NCBI RefSeq assembly: GCF_003086775.1
Contig: NZ_CP026001.1
Span: 3,438,125 to 3,502,124, forward strand
DNA length: 64,000 nt
Direction: 5' to 3'
Source: Stenotrophomonas sp. ZAC14D1_NAIMI4_1
GTDB taxonomy: Bacteria; Pseudomonadota; Gammaproteobacteria; Xanthomonadales; Xanthomonadaceae
Shown here: in pieces, positions 27,276 to 36,671 of the stretch
How the letters are laid out: each line of letters opens with the position of its first letter
Numbering within the stretch: the first letter of the stretch is position 1
The notes under the pieces: model-generated
Told to the model about the DNA's origin: nothing
Database searches by the model: none
What the model saw: the letters and a program-made list of their open reading frames with translations, nothing else
Program-made: the position numbers and the translations under genes

Positions 27276-30227
27276 ATGAATTTCAAGTCCAACAAGCTGC
27301 GCGATGCGGTTGTCATCGCGCTGGTCGCCGGTTCATCCGTCGCGACCGCCCAGGCCCAGGAGGCCACCTCGGGTGCGACCAACCTGGATCGCATCCAGGT
27401 CACCGGTTCGCGCATCCGCTCGGTTGACGTCGAAACCGCCCAGCCGATCTTCACGGTGTCCTCCGAGGACATCAAGAAGTCCGGCCTGGTCAGCGTCGGC
27501 GACATCCTGCAGAACCTCACCGTCTCCGGCACCCAGACCTTCAGCAAGGCCGCCGTGCTGACCTCCAACCCGGAACAGGGCGGCCAGTACGTCAACCTGT
27601 ACAACCTGGGCGAGCAGCGCACCCTGGTGCTGGTCAACGGCAAGCGTTGGACGTCCAGCCTGGCTGGCTTCACCGACATGTCGACCATCCCGGCCTCGCT
27701 CATCGAGCGCATCGAAGTGCTGAAGGATGGCGCCTCGGCGATCTACGGCTCCGACGCCATCGCCGGCGTGGTCAACATCATCCTGCGCACCAATTTCGAA
27801 GGCGCGGAAGTCTCGGCCCTGATCGGCCAGAACGGCCGTGGCGACGGTGAGAAGGAAGCCTACTCCTTCACCATGGGTGCCTCCAGCGATCGCGCTTCGA
27901 TCCTGTTCGGCGCCAGCTACACGAAGGAAAAGCCGGTCTTCTCCAAGGACCGTGCGCTGACCCGCACCACCTACGGCCCGGGTCGCGAGCTGGATGCACT
28001 CAGCGCGACCGGCCCGTGGGGCCGCTTCAATGACCCGCGCGCCGCAGGCACCGTCGGTGCCGGCAACTACCTGGATGACGACGGCAACATCGTCGATGCC
28101 GCCAACGGCACCTGGACCCCGAACCAGTGGGTCCTGAACCACAGCGGCACCTGGGATGGCGTGGGCGTCGGCGCGGATTCGCGCAACCTGGCCAACTACC
28201 ACACCGGCGTCACCACCGACGACCGCTTCAACTCCACCCAGCAGATGATGCTGGCGCAGGAGACCGAAACGAAGTCGATCTTCACCGCCGGCAGCTTCGA
28301 GATCAATGACTACGTGACCTTCAAGTCCACGGTCATGTACTCCGAGCGCAACTCCGAGCGCCAGGTCGCCGGCTACCCGATGAGCGCCAACGCGCAGCCG
28401 ACCTACCCGGTCTACATCAGCGGCCAGAGCTACTACAACCCGGTCGGCCAGGACATCACCAGCTGGTTCCGCCGCACGATCGAAATCCCGCGCATCTCGC
28501 GCAACGACGTGAAGAGCTACCACTTCGATGCCGCCCTGGAAGGCGCGTTCGATGTGGGCTCCCATGGCTGGAACTGGGATGCGGGCATCAACTACAACAA
28601 GTTCGATGTCACCCAGATCAGCACCGGCAACCTCAACCTGCTGGCACTGGAAAAGGCCCTGGGCCCGTCGTTCCTCAATGCACAGGGCGTGGTCCAGTGC
28701 GGTACCGCTGCCAACCCGATCGCGCTGGGCACCAGCCTGTCGGCCGGCCAGTGCACCCCGTTCGACGTGCTGGGCGGCCCGTCGGCCTCCACCGCCGACG
28801 CGCTGAAGTACATCAACACGCTCGGCCAGGCGACCCAGCAGAGCGTCAGCAAGCAGTACTTCGCCAACATCACCGGTGGTCTGTTCGACATGCCGGGCGA
28901 CGCAGGCGAGTTCGCCTTCGCGGCAGGCGTCGAGCACCGTGAAGTGTCCGGTTACGACAACCCGGACCAGCTGTCGGCCGCCGGTTACACCACCGATCTG
29001 GCTGCAGGCGCCACGTCCGGCAAGTACAAGACCGACGAGGTGTACCTGGAGCTGATGATCCCGCTGCTGAAGGACGTTCCGTTCGCCAAGGAACTGTCGT
29101 TCGACGTCGCGTCCCGCTACTCGGACTACGACCGTTTCGGCGACACCACCAACAGCAAGTTCAGCCTGACCTGGAAGCCGGTTGAAGACCTGCTGGTCCG
29201 TGCCACCTACGGCAAGGGCTTCCGTGCCCCGACCCTGGACGACACCTTCGGTGGCGGCTCGCAGACCTTCGATGACCTGACCGATCCGTGCGATGCCCGC
29301 TTCGGCCAGCTGTCCAACCCGGTTGCGGCTGCCCGCTGCGCCGGCGAAGGCCTGGCACCGACCTTCCGCCAGACCGACAACGCTGGCGTGCCGGTTGCCG
29401 CGCGTGAAACCCAGGGCAATGCGCCGTTCCAGGCGGGCGTCGGCAACGCCGACCTCGAGCCGGAATACAGCAAAACCCGTACCGTGGGCCTGGTCTTCAG
29501 CCCGCGCTGGGTGCAGGGCCTGGACTTCTCGCTGGACTGGTACAAGATCAGCATCTCCAACGTGATCACTGCGGTCAGCGCGACCTACGTGCTGAACCAG
29601 TGCTACAACGGCGTGACCTCGTTCTGTAACTACAGCCGTGATGCCACCACCGGCCAGATCGTGACCCTGAGCCGCGGCAACGCGAACCTGGGCGCCCTGG
29701 AAACCGAAGGCTACAACTTCGTCGCCAACTACCGCCTGCCGGAGTTCGCAGCCGGCCAGTTCTCGCTCCGCCTGGACAGCAACTACCTGGTCTCGCTGCG
29801 CCAGCAGTCCGACAACGGCGCACCGTGGGATGAGTACGCCGGCTACTGGAACTCGCCGCGCGTGCGCGCCACCTTCGGCGTCAACTGGGCCAAGGGCGAC
29901 CTGTCGGCCAGCTGGAACCTGCGCTACTACGGCGGCTACCGCGACTTCTGCTACGACGATGACTCGTGCAACGACCCGGATTACCGCACCCCGAACAACG
30001 GTTGGGGCGGTGGCGTGGGCGCCAACAAGAAGGGTTCGATCAGCTTCCAGGACGTTTCGCTGACCTGGGCTGCCCCCTGGAATGGTTCGGTCACCGTCGG
30101 TGCCCGCAACATCTGGAACAAGCAGCCGCCGATCACCATCTCGCTGACCAACAACAGCTCGTCGTCGATCGACCCGATGCTGGACTACGACCGTTACCTG
30201 TTCATGCAGTACACCCAGCGCTTCTGA
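27276..30227 (+). CDS. TonB-dependent outer-membrane receptor
   Basis: A 983-residue outer-membrane transporter. The signal region (DAVVIALVAGSSVATAQA) is followed by a plug domain (IQVTGSRIRSVDVETAQPIF, VEVLKDGASAIYGSDAIAGVVNIIL) and a large 22-strand-type barrel ending in YLFMQYTQRF with terminal Phe. The VTGSRI plug start is typical of the expanded xanthomonad receptors for carbohydrates or peptides. No substrate gene is adjacent, so the ligand is unknown. The ATG at 27276 has an exact purine-rich ribosome site. Confidence 0.95.
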   Translation: MNFKSNKLRDAVVIALVAGSSVATAQAQEATSGATNLDRIQVTGSRIRSVDVETAQPIFTVSSEDIKKSGLVSVGDILQNLTVSGTQTFSKAAVLTSNPEQGGQYVNLYNLGEQRTLVLVNGKRWTSSLAGFTDMSTIPASLIERIEVLKDGASAIYGSDAIAGVVNIILRTNFEGAEVSALIGQNGRGDGEKEAYSFTMGASSDRASILFGASYTKEKPVFSKDRALTRTTYGPGRELDALSATGPWGRFNDPRAAGTVGAGNYLDDDGNIVDAANGTWTPNQWVLNHSGTWDGVGVGADSRNLANYHTGVTTDDRFNSTQQMMLAQETETKSIFTAGSFEINDYVTFKSTVMYSERNSERQVAGYPMSANAQPTYPVYISGQSYYNPVGQDITSWFRRTIEIPRISRNDVKSYHFDAALEGAFDVGSHGWNWDAGINYNKFDVTQISTGNLNLLALEKALGPSFLNAQGVVQCGTAANPIALGTSLSAGQCTPFDVLGGPSASTADALKYINTLGQATQQSVSKQYFANITGGLFDMPGDAGEFAFAAGVEHREVSGYDNPDQLSAAGYTTDLAAGATSGKYKTDEVYLELMIPLLKDVPFAKELSFDVASRYSDYDRFGDTTNSKFSLTWKPVEDLLVRATYGKGFRAPTLDDTFGGGSQTFDDLTDPCDARFGQLSNPVAAARCAGEGLAPTFRQTDNAGVPVAARETQGNAPFQAGVGNADLEPEYSKTRTVGLVFSPRWVQGLDFSLDWYKISISNVITAVSATYVLNQCYNGVTSFCNYSRDATTGQIVTLSRGNANLGALETEGYNFVANYRLPEFAAGQFSLRLDSNYLVSLRQQSDNGAPWDEYAGYWNSPRVRATFGVNWAKGDLSASWNLRYYGGYRDFCYDDDSCNDPDYRTPNNGWGGGVGANKKGSISFQDVSLTWAAPWNGSVTVGARNIWNKQPPITISLTNNSSSSIDPMLDYDRYLFMQYTQRF

Positions 30228-30260
30228 TCAAGGCCGGGCAAGCGTAGTAAAACACCAGGA

Positions 30261-30286
30261 CGGGGCCCTTCGGGGCCCCGTTTCTG
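30261..30286 (+). terminator. Rho-independent terminator of the TonB receptor gene
   Basis: CGGGGCCC-TTCG-GGGCCCCG followed by TTTCT, with a UUCG tetraloop, 34 nt after the stop. Confidence 0.9.
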
Positions 30287-30334
30287 TTGGGGCGCCCCGG
30301 CCACGCAGGACACGTGGCAGAAACGACAGGCACG

Positions 30335-30360
30335 AAAAAGGCCGCAGCGGAACTGCGGCC
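30335..30360 (-). terminator. Rho-independent terminator of the TetR gene
   Basis: On the minus strand GGCCGCAG-TTCC-CTGCGGCC-type hairpin followed by TTTTTCG, 27 nt after the TetR stop. Confidence 0.88.
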
Positions 30361-30386
30361 TCGTGCAGGTACCCGGCGCGGCCGAC

Positions 30387-30989
30387 TCAGCCGTTCGGGA
30401 TCAGCGTTTCGATCAGGTGCTCGACGTAGGCCTCGAAATCCTCGCGTGCCTGCTTGGGCTGCTGCAGCTGCAGCGAAAGCTGCAGGAAGCCGACGTAGGC
30501 CGCGTAGGCCAGGCGCGCGCGGTGGCGTGCATCGGTCGAACTGAGCCCGGCCTGGCGGAACGAGGCCACCAGGTAATCCAGGCGGCGCTGCGAGACACGG
30601 TCGATCACCGGCCGCACCATCGGGTGGTCCAGCGCCTTCAGCAGCTCGCTGTAGATGATGTGCGGCTGCACTTCGTGGGCCACCATCTGGAACAGCTGGC
30701 GCAGGCGCGCGCGCGGATCGGGGACATCTTCCAGGCTGCCGAACACCTGCTCCTGTTCGAACAGTTCCCAGCGTTCCAGCGCGGCCTGCAGCAGCGCATC
30801 GCGCGAGGGGAAGTGCCAGTAGAAGCTGCCCTTGGTCACGCCCAGGCGGCGCGCCAGCGGCTCCACCGCGACGGCGCCCACACCTTGTTCAGCGATCAGG
30901 TCGAGGGCCGCCTGTGCCCAGTCTTCGGCACTGAGGCGGCTGTTGCGGCCGGCACGCGGTTCGCCGGCAGAAGCGTCAGGTTGATTCAT
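30387..30989 (-). CDS. TetR-family transcriptional regulator
   Basis: A 200-residue repressor-type protein. The N-terminal helix-turn-helix shows LGVTKGSFYWHFPSRDALL (about residues 48-66), followed by a ligand-binding domain of no recognised subfamily. It is divergent from the hydrolase-fadE operon. The gap holds a perfect CCATACT-N4-AGTATGG palindrome plus weaker copies, so it likely represses that operon and possibly itself. A fatty acyl-CoA or related acyl ligand is inferred from the target genes. The ATG at 30989 begins the conserved region. Confidence 0.92.
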   Translation of the reverse strand: MNQPDASAGEPRAGRNSRLSAEDWAQAALDLIAEQGVGAVAVEPLARRLGVTKGSFYWHFPSRDALLQAALERWELFEQEQVFGSLEDVPDPRARLRQLFQMVAHEVQPHIIYSELLKALDHPMVRPVIDRVSQRRLDYLVASFRQAGLSSTDARHRARLAYAAYVGFLQLSLQLQQPKQAREDFEAYVEHLIETLIPNG

Positions 30990-31116
30990 GGGGTGATTTA
31001 ACCATACGGCGGGGTTCGTTGCAGTACGCCGTTGCGGCCGAAACCGTCGCGGCACGGGGGATGGCACCTTCCGCAGCGCACCATACTGCATGGTATTGAC
31101 TTCCATCACCAGCCAT

Positions 31117-31134
31117 CCATACTAGCGAGTATGG
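31117..31134. promoter_or_regulatory. Probable TetR operator overlapping the hydrolase start codon
   Basis: CCATACT-AGCG-AGTATGG is a perfect 7-bp inverted repeat, and its last bases are the ATG of the hydrolase gene (31131). A related imperfect palindrome, ATAC-TGCATG-GTAT, lies at 31083-31096, and a half-site CCATAC near 31006. Confidence 0.75.
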
Positions 31135-32048
31135 TTACGTCCCCTACTCCCGCTGCGTTCCATGACCTGCGCCTGGAGGCGGCCCATGGCGCCCGCCTGG
31201 CGGCCACCGCCAGCGACCACGGTCGCCGCGGCCGCGTGCTGTTCGCGCATGGCTTCGGCCAGACCCGCCACGCGTGGAATGCGACCGCCCGGGCACTGTC
31301 CGCCGCCGGCCTGCAGACGCTGGCCTACGATGCGCGCGGCCACGGCGATTCGGACTGGAACGCCGCCGACCTGCCCTACCACGGTGAACAGTTCGCTGAT
31401 GACCTGATCGTGCTGGCCGGCGAGCAGCCGCGCCCGCCGGTGCTGGTGGCCGCCTCGATGGGGGGCCTGTTCGGCCTGCTCGCCGAATCGCGCTGGCCCG
31501 GCCTGTTCTCGGCGATGGTGCTGGTGGACATCACCCCGCGCTGGGACACCGCCGGCGTCGAGCGCATCCTCGCCTTCATGACTGCCCATCCCGATGGCTT
31601 CGCCTCGCTGGCCCAGGCCGCCGATGTCATCTCGGCATACATGCCGCACCGCCCGCGCAAATCCGAGCAGTCGCTGCGTGCGCTGCTGCGCGAGGATGGC
31701 CACGGCCGCTGGCGCTGGCACTGGGATCCGCGCCTGGTGGCCGAACTGGCCCGCGACAGCGAGCAGCACCAGGACGCGCTGGCCGAGGCCGCGCGGCAGG
31801 TGAAGTGCCCGCTGCTGCTGGTCAGTGGTGGCCGCAGCGATCTGGTCACGCCGCAGACCGTCGCCGAATTCCTGGCATTGGCGCCGCACGCGCGCCACGT
31901 ACAGTTGCCGCAGGCCACGCACATGGTCGCCGGTGATGACAACGACGCCTTTACCGCTACTGTGTTGGACTATCTGGACGTGTTGCCTGCGGTGGATGCC
32001 GCAGCTTCGTCCGCCACAAACGAGCACGTCACCGGAGCACGCTCATGA
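31131..32048 (+). CDS. Alpha/beta hydrolase
   Basis: A cytoplasmic hydrolase of 305 residues. The oxyanion segment is FAHGFGQTRHAW, then DARGHGDSDWN, nucleophile elbow VAASMGGLFG (Ser about 107) and the late catalytic His in ATHMVAGDDN. The stop overlaps the fadE start (ATGA). A thioesterase or esterase acting on acyl substrates is suggested by coupling to fadE, but this is inference. The ATG at 31131 lies at the edge of the TetR operator. Confidence 0.88.
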   Translation: MVTSPTPAAFHDLRLEAAHGARLAATASDHGRRGRVLFAHGFGQTRHAWNATARALSAAGLQTLAYDARGHGDSDWNAADLPYHGEQFADDLIVLAGEQPRPPVLVAASMGGLFGLLAESRWPGLFSAMVLVDITPRWDTAGVERILAFMTAHPDGFASLAQAADVISAYMPHRPRKSEQSLRALLREDGHGRWRWHWDPRLVAELARDSEQHQDALAEAARQVKCPLLLVSGGRSDLVTPQTVAEFLALAPHARHVQLPQATHMVAGDDNDAFTATVLDYLDVLPAVDAAASSATNEHVTGARS

Positions 32049-34522
32049 GCATCGTTCTTCCCTTCCTCGCCCTGCTGCTGGCAGGCGCGTTCGTCGCCTA
32101 CCACCGCATGCGCCTGCTGACCTGGACGCTGATCAGCCTGGCGCTGCTGGCGGCCTGCTGGTTCGTGCCCTACGTCAACCAGACCGCCACGATCGTCGCT
32201 GCGGCCGTGCTGGCCGTCATCGCCGTGCCGCTGCTGCTGCCGTTCATCCGCAAGCCGCTGCTGACCGGCCCGATGATGAAGGTGTTCCGCAAGGTGCTGC
32301 CGCCGCTGTCGCAGACCGAGCGCATCGCGCTGGAAACCGGCTCGGTCGGTTTCGAAGGCGAGCTGTTCACCGGTGATCCGGACTGGAACATCCTGCTGAA
32401 CTACCCCAAGCCGCAGCTGACCGCCGAAGAGCAGGCCTTCCTCGATGGCCCGGTCGAAGAGCTGTGCACCATGGTCAACGACTGGGAAATCACCCACGTC
32501 CATGCCGACCTGCCGCCGGAACTGTGGGCCTTCATCAAGAAGAACAAGTTCTTCGGCATGATCATCCCGAAGGAATACGGCGGCCTGGGCTTCTCCGCGC
32601 TGGCCCACCACAAGGTCATCCAGAAGCTGGCGTCGGTGTCTTCGGTGGTCAGCTCCACCGTCGGCGTGCCGAACTCGCTGGGCCCGGGTGAACTGCTGGT
32701 GCATTACGGCACCCAGGAACAGAAGGACCAGTACCTGCCGCGCCTGGCCGATGGCCGCGAGGTTCCGTGCTTCGGCCTGACCGGTCCGTTCGCCGGCTCC
32801 GACGCCACCTCGATTCCCGACTACGGCATCGTCTGCAAGGGCGAGTGGAACGGCGAGCAGGTGCTCGGCGTCAAGCTGACCTTCGACAAGCGCTATATCA
32901 CCCTGGCCCCGGTCGCTTCGCTGATCGGCCTGGCCTTCCGTATGTACGATCCCGATGGCCTGATCGGCGAAACCCGCGACATCGGCATCACCCTGGGCCT
33001 GCTGCCGCGCGATACCGCCGGCGTGGAGATCGGCCGTCGCCACTTCCCGCTGAACTCGACCTTCCAGAACGGTCCGATCAAGGGCAAGGATGTGTTCATC
33101 CCGCTGACCCAGCTGATCGGCGGTGCCGCCATGGCCGGCAAGGGCTGGAACATGCTCAACGAGTGCCTGGCCGTGGGCCGCTCGATCACCCTGCCCTCCA
33201 CCGCCAGTGGCGGTGCCAAGGCCGGCGCAGCCGTCACCGGCGCCTACGCGCGCATCCGCAAGCAGTTCGGCCTGTCGGTCGGCCGCTTCGAGGGCGTGGA
33301 AGAAGCGCTGGCCCGCATCGGCGGCAAGGCCTACAAGATCAGCGCGCTGTCGCAGGCCACCGCCGCCGCGGTCGACCGTGGCGACGTGCCGTCGGTGCCG
33401 TCGGCGATCGCCAAGTACCACTGCACCAGCATGAGCCGTGAAGTGATCTCGGACATGATGGACGTCATCGGCGGCAAGGGCATCATCCTCGGGCCGCGCA
33501 ACTTCGCCGGCCGCAGCTGGCAGGCCGCGCCGATCGCGATCACCGTGGAAGGCGCCAACATCATGACCCGCAGCCTGCTGATCTTCGGCCAGGGTGCGAT
33601 CCTCTGCCACCCGTGGGTGCTGAAGGAAATGAAGGCCGCGCAGGATCCGGACACCCGTGCCGGCCTGCAGGATTTCGACCGCAGCCTGTTCGGACACATC
33701 CGCTATGGCATCTCCAATGCCGTGCGTTCGTTCTGGTTCGGCCTGACCGGCGCACGCTTCGGCGCCGCCCCGGGCGACGCCTACACCCGCCGCTACTTCC
33801 GCAAGCTGGACCGTTACTCGGCCAACCTGGCGCTGATGGCCGACATCTCGATGATGACCCTCGGCGGCAAGCTGAAGTTCAAGGAATCGCTGTCCGGCCG
33901 CCTGGGCGACGTGCTGAGCCATGTCTACATGACCAGCGCCATGCTCAAGCGCTACCAGGACGAAGGCGCACCGCAGGCCGACCAGCCGCTGCTGGCCTGG
34001 GCCTTCCATGACAGCGTGCACAAGATCGAAGAGTCGCTGTCGGCGGCCCTGCGCAACTTCCCCATCCGTCCGATCGGCTGGCTGATGTGGGCGCTGATCT
34101 TCCCGCTGGGCCGCCGTGCCGAAGCCCCGGGCGACCGCCTGAGCCGCCGCGTTGCGGCCCTGCTGATGGCCCCGAACGAGGCGCGCGACCGCCTGGCCAG
34201 CGGCGTGTTCCTGACCCCGTGCGAGAACAACCCGGGCGGCCGCATCAACAGCTACCTGAGCAAGGCGATCATGGCCGAGCCGGTGGAGCGCAAGTTCCTG
34301 AAGGCGCTGAAGAGCAAGGGCATCGAGGCGCTGGACTTCAAGGCGCAGCTGGACGAAGCCGTGGCTGAAGGCGTGATCACCCAGGACGAGCGCAGCCTGC
34401 TGGAAGAACTGCGCACGCTGACCCTGGACACCATCACCGTGGACGACTTCGACACCCACGAACTGCGTGCGGCCAGCTACTACGACCGCCAGCACAAGGA
34501 CCCGCATTCGCAGGCAGCCTGA
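32045..34522 (+). CDS. fadE: Acyl-CoA dehydrogenase
   Basis: First step of fatty-acid beta-oxidation, converting acyl-CoA to trans-2-enoyl-CoA. At 825 residues it matches the long FadE type (E. coli 814). There are two N-terminal hydrophobic segments (residues 1-20 and 25-75) and the dehydrogenase core (EYGGLGFSALAHHKVIQKLAS, GLTGPFAGSDATSIPDYG). A C-terminal extension (SLSAALRNFPIRPIGWLMW...PFGRRAEAPGD-like) is of the DUF1974 kind. Translation is coupled to the upstream hydrolase, and the operon ends at a strong terminator. Confidence 0.95.
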   Translation: MSIVLPFLALLLAGAFVAYHRMRLLTWTLISLALLAACWFVPYVNQTATIVAAAVLAVIAVPLLLPFIRKPLLTGPMMKVFRKVLPPLSQTERIALETGSVGFEGELFTGDPDWNILLNYPKPQLTAEEQAFLDGPVEELCTMVNDWEITHVHADLPPELWAFIKKNKFFGMIIPKEYGGLGFSALAHHKVIQKLASVSSVVSSTVGVPNSLGPGELLVHYGTQEQKDQYLPRLADGREVPCFGLTGPFAGSDATSIPDYGIVCKGEWNGEQVLGVKLTFDKRYITLAPVASLIGLAFRMYDPDGLIGETRDIGITLGLLPRDTAGVEIGRRHFPLNSTFQNGPIKGKDVFIPLTQLIGGAAMAGKGWNMLNECLAVGRSITLPSTASGGAKAGAAVTGAYARIRKQFGLSVGRFEGVEEALARIGGKAYKISALSQATAAAVDRGDVPSVPSAIAKYHCTSMSREVISDMMDVIGGKGIILGPRNFAGRSWQAAPIAITVEGANIMTRSLLIFGQGAILCHPWVLKEMKAAQDPDTRAGLQDFDRSLFGHIRYGISNAVRSFWFGLTGARFGAAPGDAYTRRYFRKLDRYSANLALMADISMMTLGGKLKFKESLSGRLGDVLSHVYMTSAMLKRYQDEGAPQADQPLLAWAFHDSVHKIEESLSAALRNFPIRPIGWLMWALIFPLGRRAEAPGDRLSRRVAALLMAPNEARDRLASGVFLTPCENNPGGRINSYLSKAIMAEPVERKFLKALKSKGIEALDFKAQLDEAVAEGVITQDERSLLEELRTLTLDTITVDDFDTHELRAASYYDRQHKDPHSQAA

Positions 34523-34546
34523 TCGCCTGCGTCATGCGCATACGGA

Positions 34547-34576
34547 AACGGCGGGCTTCGGCCCGCCGTTTTTTTG
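34547..34576 (+). terminator. Rho-independent terminator of the hydrolase-fadE operon
   Basis: AACGGCGGGC-TTCG-GCCCGCCGTT followed by seven T residues, 25 nt after the fadE stop. Confidence 0.93.
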
Positions 34577-34589
34577 TCTGCATGTTGCG

Positions 34590-34646
34590 GAGCCACGCAT
34601 GGCGTGGCACTACCTACCGCAGTAGAGCCACCCCATGGGTGGATGC
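34590..34646. repeat. Two adjacent SMAG palindromes
   Basis: gccacgcatggcgtggcactac and gtagagccaccccatgggtgg stand next to each other between convergent genes, each with the GTAG signature at one end. Confidence 0.85.
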
Positions 34647-34665
34647 GCGCAGCGCCATCAGGCAA

Positions 34666-35022
34666 TCAGGCCGGCACGAACCACCAGGCCACCGCCGCCA
34701 GCAGCGCCGGCACGGCCTGGATGAAGAAGATGCGCTTGTTGACGCTCCACGCGCCGTAGCAGCCGGCCACGATCACGCAGCCCAGCGAGAAATTCACCAG
34801 CATCGGCAGGTGGTCGAACAGGCCCCAGAACAGGCCTGCGGCGAGGAAGCCGTTGTACAGGCCCTGGTTGGCCGCCAGCACGCGGGTGATCTCCGCCTTC
34901 TCCGGGGTGTTGCGGAACGTCTTCAGGCCCAGCGGGCGGGTCCACAGGAACATCTCCAGCACCAGGAAGTAGACGTGCAGCAGTGCGACCAGCAGGGTCA
35001 GGGCGAGTGCGATCCAGTACAT
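34666..35022 (-). CDS. DUF1304 small membrane protein
   Basis: A 118-residue inner-membrane protein with four hydrophobic segments. The family hallmarks are seen: an N-terminal helix ending HVYFLVLEMFLW, then NQGLYNGFLAAGLFWGL. Function is unknown in the family. It follows the MFS gene by 36 nt on the same strand, so the two are probably co-transcribed. Confidence 0.9.
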   Translation of the reverse strand: MYWIALALTLLVALLHVYFLVLEMFLWTRPLGLKTFRNTPEKAEITRVLAANQGLYNGFLAAGLFWGLFDHLPMLVNFSLGCVIVAGCYGAWSVNKRIFFIQAVPALLAAVAWWFVPA

Positions 35023-35058
35023 GGAGGATTCCTTGGATGGGTTGACGGGATGATGGGC

Positions 35059-36387
35059 TCAGCGGTCGCGCGGCAGCTTCTTCTCTTCGCGCAGCACACC
35101 GAACGCGGCCAGGGTCATGCACGCCGCCACCAGCATGCCGCCAGCGAACACCACATGCGAGCCGAACAGCGACAGCGCCTTGTGCACCCAGGTGAAGCTC
35201 AGGTCGGCACCGCGGTAGACCACGGTGTCGATGGCCGCGCCGGCCTTGTAGCGCCACTGGCGGTCCACACGGGTGTAGATGGTCTCGCGGGCGGGCTTGA
35301 ACAGCGAGAACTCGCTGGCCCGGGTCAGCACCTGCACCACCGCCACCATCATCGGCAACGGCGAGGCGGCCAGCACCGAGAAGCCGATCAGGATGGCAAA
35401 GGCGGGAATCAGCAGCGCCGGTGCGATGCCATGGCGCGACAGCAGCCAGCGGGTCAGGCTGAGCTGCAGCAGCAGGGTCAGCGCATTGACCGCCAGGTCG
35501 ATGCGCGAGAAGAACGCGGTGCTGGCCGCCGGGTCGCTGAAGGCCGCGCGCACGATGCTGGCCTGCTGGTTGTACAGCAGGGTACCCACGCCCACGCCGA
35601 ACACCACCAGGACCGCCAGCCAGCGCAGCAGCGGCTCGCGCACGATCAGCTTGAGGCCATCGAGCACGCTGCCGCCCATCGGCTTTTCGCCCGACACCAG
35701 CTGCTGCTCGCGCTCGCGCAGCACCGCCCAGTGCCGCAGCCGCCAGATGCAGAACAGGCACACGACCAGGAAGCCGGCCGATACCAGCATCAGGTTGGCG
35801 ATGCCCACGCGCTGCACCAGCGCGCTGGTGAGGATCGGGCCGAGGAAGGCACCGACGGTGCCGGCCGCGCCGATGTAGCCGTACCAGGCGCGTGCCTGCA
35901 CGTTGGAGAACACGTCGGCCATGAAGCTCCAGAACACGGCCACCGCGAACAGGTTGAAGACCATGACCCAGAGGAAGAAGGCCATGCCCCGCCCCGGCAC
36001 GCCGCTGTCGAACAGCACGTAGAACACCAGCAGCGTGGCGATGAAGAAGCCATAGACCGCCGGCAGGAACACCCGCCGCGGGAAGCGGCTGACCAGCCAG
36101 CCGTAGACCGGCTGCAGCACCAGCATGATCAGGAACACGCAGGTGAACAGGAACTGCAGGACGAAATCCTTCAGGGCGATGCCATGGCTGGCGAACCAGC
36201 CGATCAGCAGCGGCGGGAACACCGTCTCCAGATCGGACGACGCTGCCATCGCCTCGCGCACCGGGCGCAGCACGTAGTAGCCACTGAGCAGGCAGAAGAA
36301 GTACAGGAACGACCACCACAGCGCTGGCGATTCACGCAGCGCTGCCACAAGCCCGCGCAACGGCCCCTTGCCCGCGGCCGCGCTCAC
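35059..36387 (-). CDS. NTP/NDP-exchange-like MFS transporter
   Basis: A 442-residue protein with about 12 membrane segments. The N-terminal GYYVLRPVREAM and late REFSLFKPARETIYTR-like segment (SEFSLFKPARETIYTRV) are typical of the family related to ATP/ADP translocases found in free-living proteobacteria. The substrate in such bacteria is unknown, and nucleotide exchange is not implied. It is upstream of DUF1304 in a two-gene unit. Confidence 0.85.
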   Translation of the reverse strand: MSAAAGKGPLRGLVAALRESPALWWSFLYFFCLLSGYYVLRPVREAMAASSDLETVFPPLLIGWFASHGIALKDFVLQFLFTCVFLIMLVLQPVYGWLVSRFPRRVFLPAVYGFFIATLLVFYVLFDSGVPGRGMAFFLWVMVFNLFAVAVFWSFMADVFSNVQARAWYGYIGAAGTVGAFLGPILTSALVQRVGIANLMLVSAGFLVVCLFCIWRLRHWAVLREREQQLVSGEKPMGGSVLDGLKLIVREPLLRWLAVLVVFGVGVGTLLYNQQASIVRAAFSDPAASTAFFSRIDLAVNALTLLLQLSLTRWLLSRHGIAPALLIPAFAILIGFSVLAASPLPMMVAVVQVLTRASEFSLFKPARETIYTRVDRQWRYKAGAAIDTVVYRGADLSFTWVHKALSLFGSHVVFAGGMLVAACMTLAAFGVLREEKKLPRDR

Positions 36388-36610
36388 GCGGTTGCCCTGG
36401 CCGGGACGCGGCGGTTGGATGGCGGCATGTCGGGCTCCGGGGGCGGTGAAGCGCGTACGTTAGACAATGCACTGCAACATCGCCAGCGCGCCGTGCGCGG
36501 ACGCGGCCGCGGGGTCGCAGCACGGGTGCGCTGCAGGTGTGTCCGGAGGCCGTCACCGAGCGTCAAAAATCCAACTTTTTCAAATAGATGCGCATTCATC
36601 TTCGCTTTGT

Positions 36611-36640
36611 TTGTGCATAGGCGAAAAGCGGCGCTAGAAT
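36611..36640 (+). promoter_or_regulatory. Likely sigma-70 promoter of the serine hydrolase gene
   Basis: TTGTGC at 36611-36616 and TAGAAT at 36635-36640 are separated by 18 bp, 31 nt before the ATG at 36672. The rest of the 284-bp gap after the divergent MFS start shows nothing else recognisable. Confidence 0.55.
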
Positions 36641-36671
36641 CACAAACAGCAGTCGCGCACGGGTCCAACCG

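Noticed and set aside
31970..34507. Leftward open frame of 845 codons opposite fadE
   Set aside because: Mirror of the fadE coding frame, with low-complexity His/Gln/Arg composition and no start signal.
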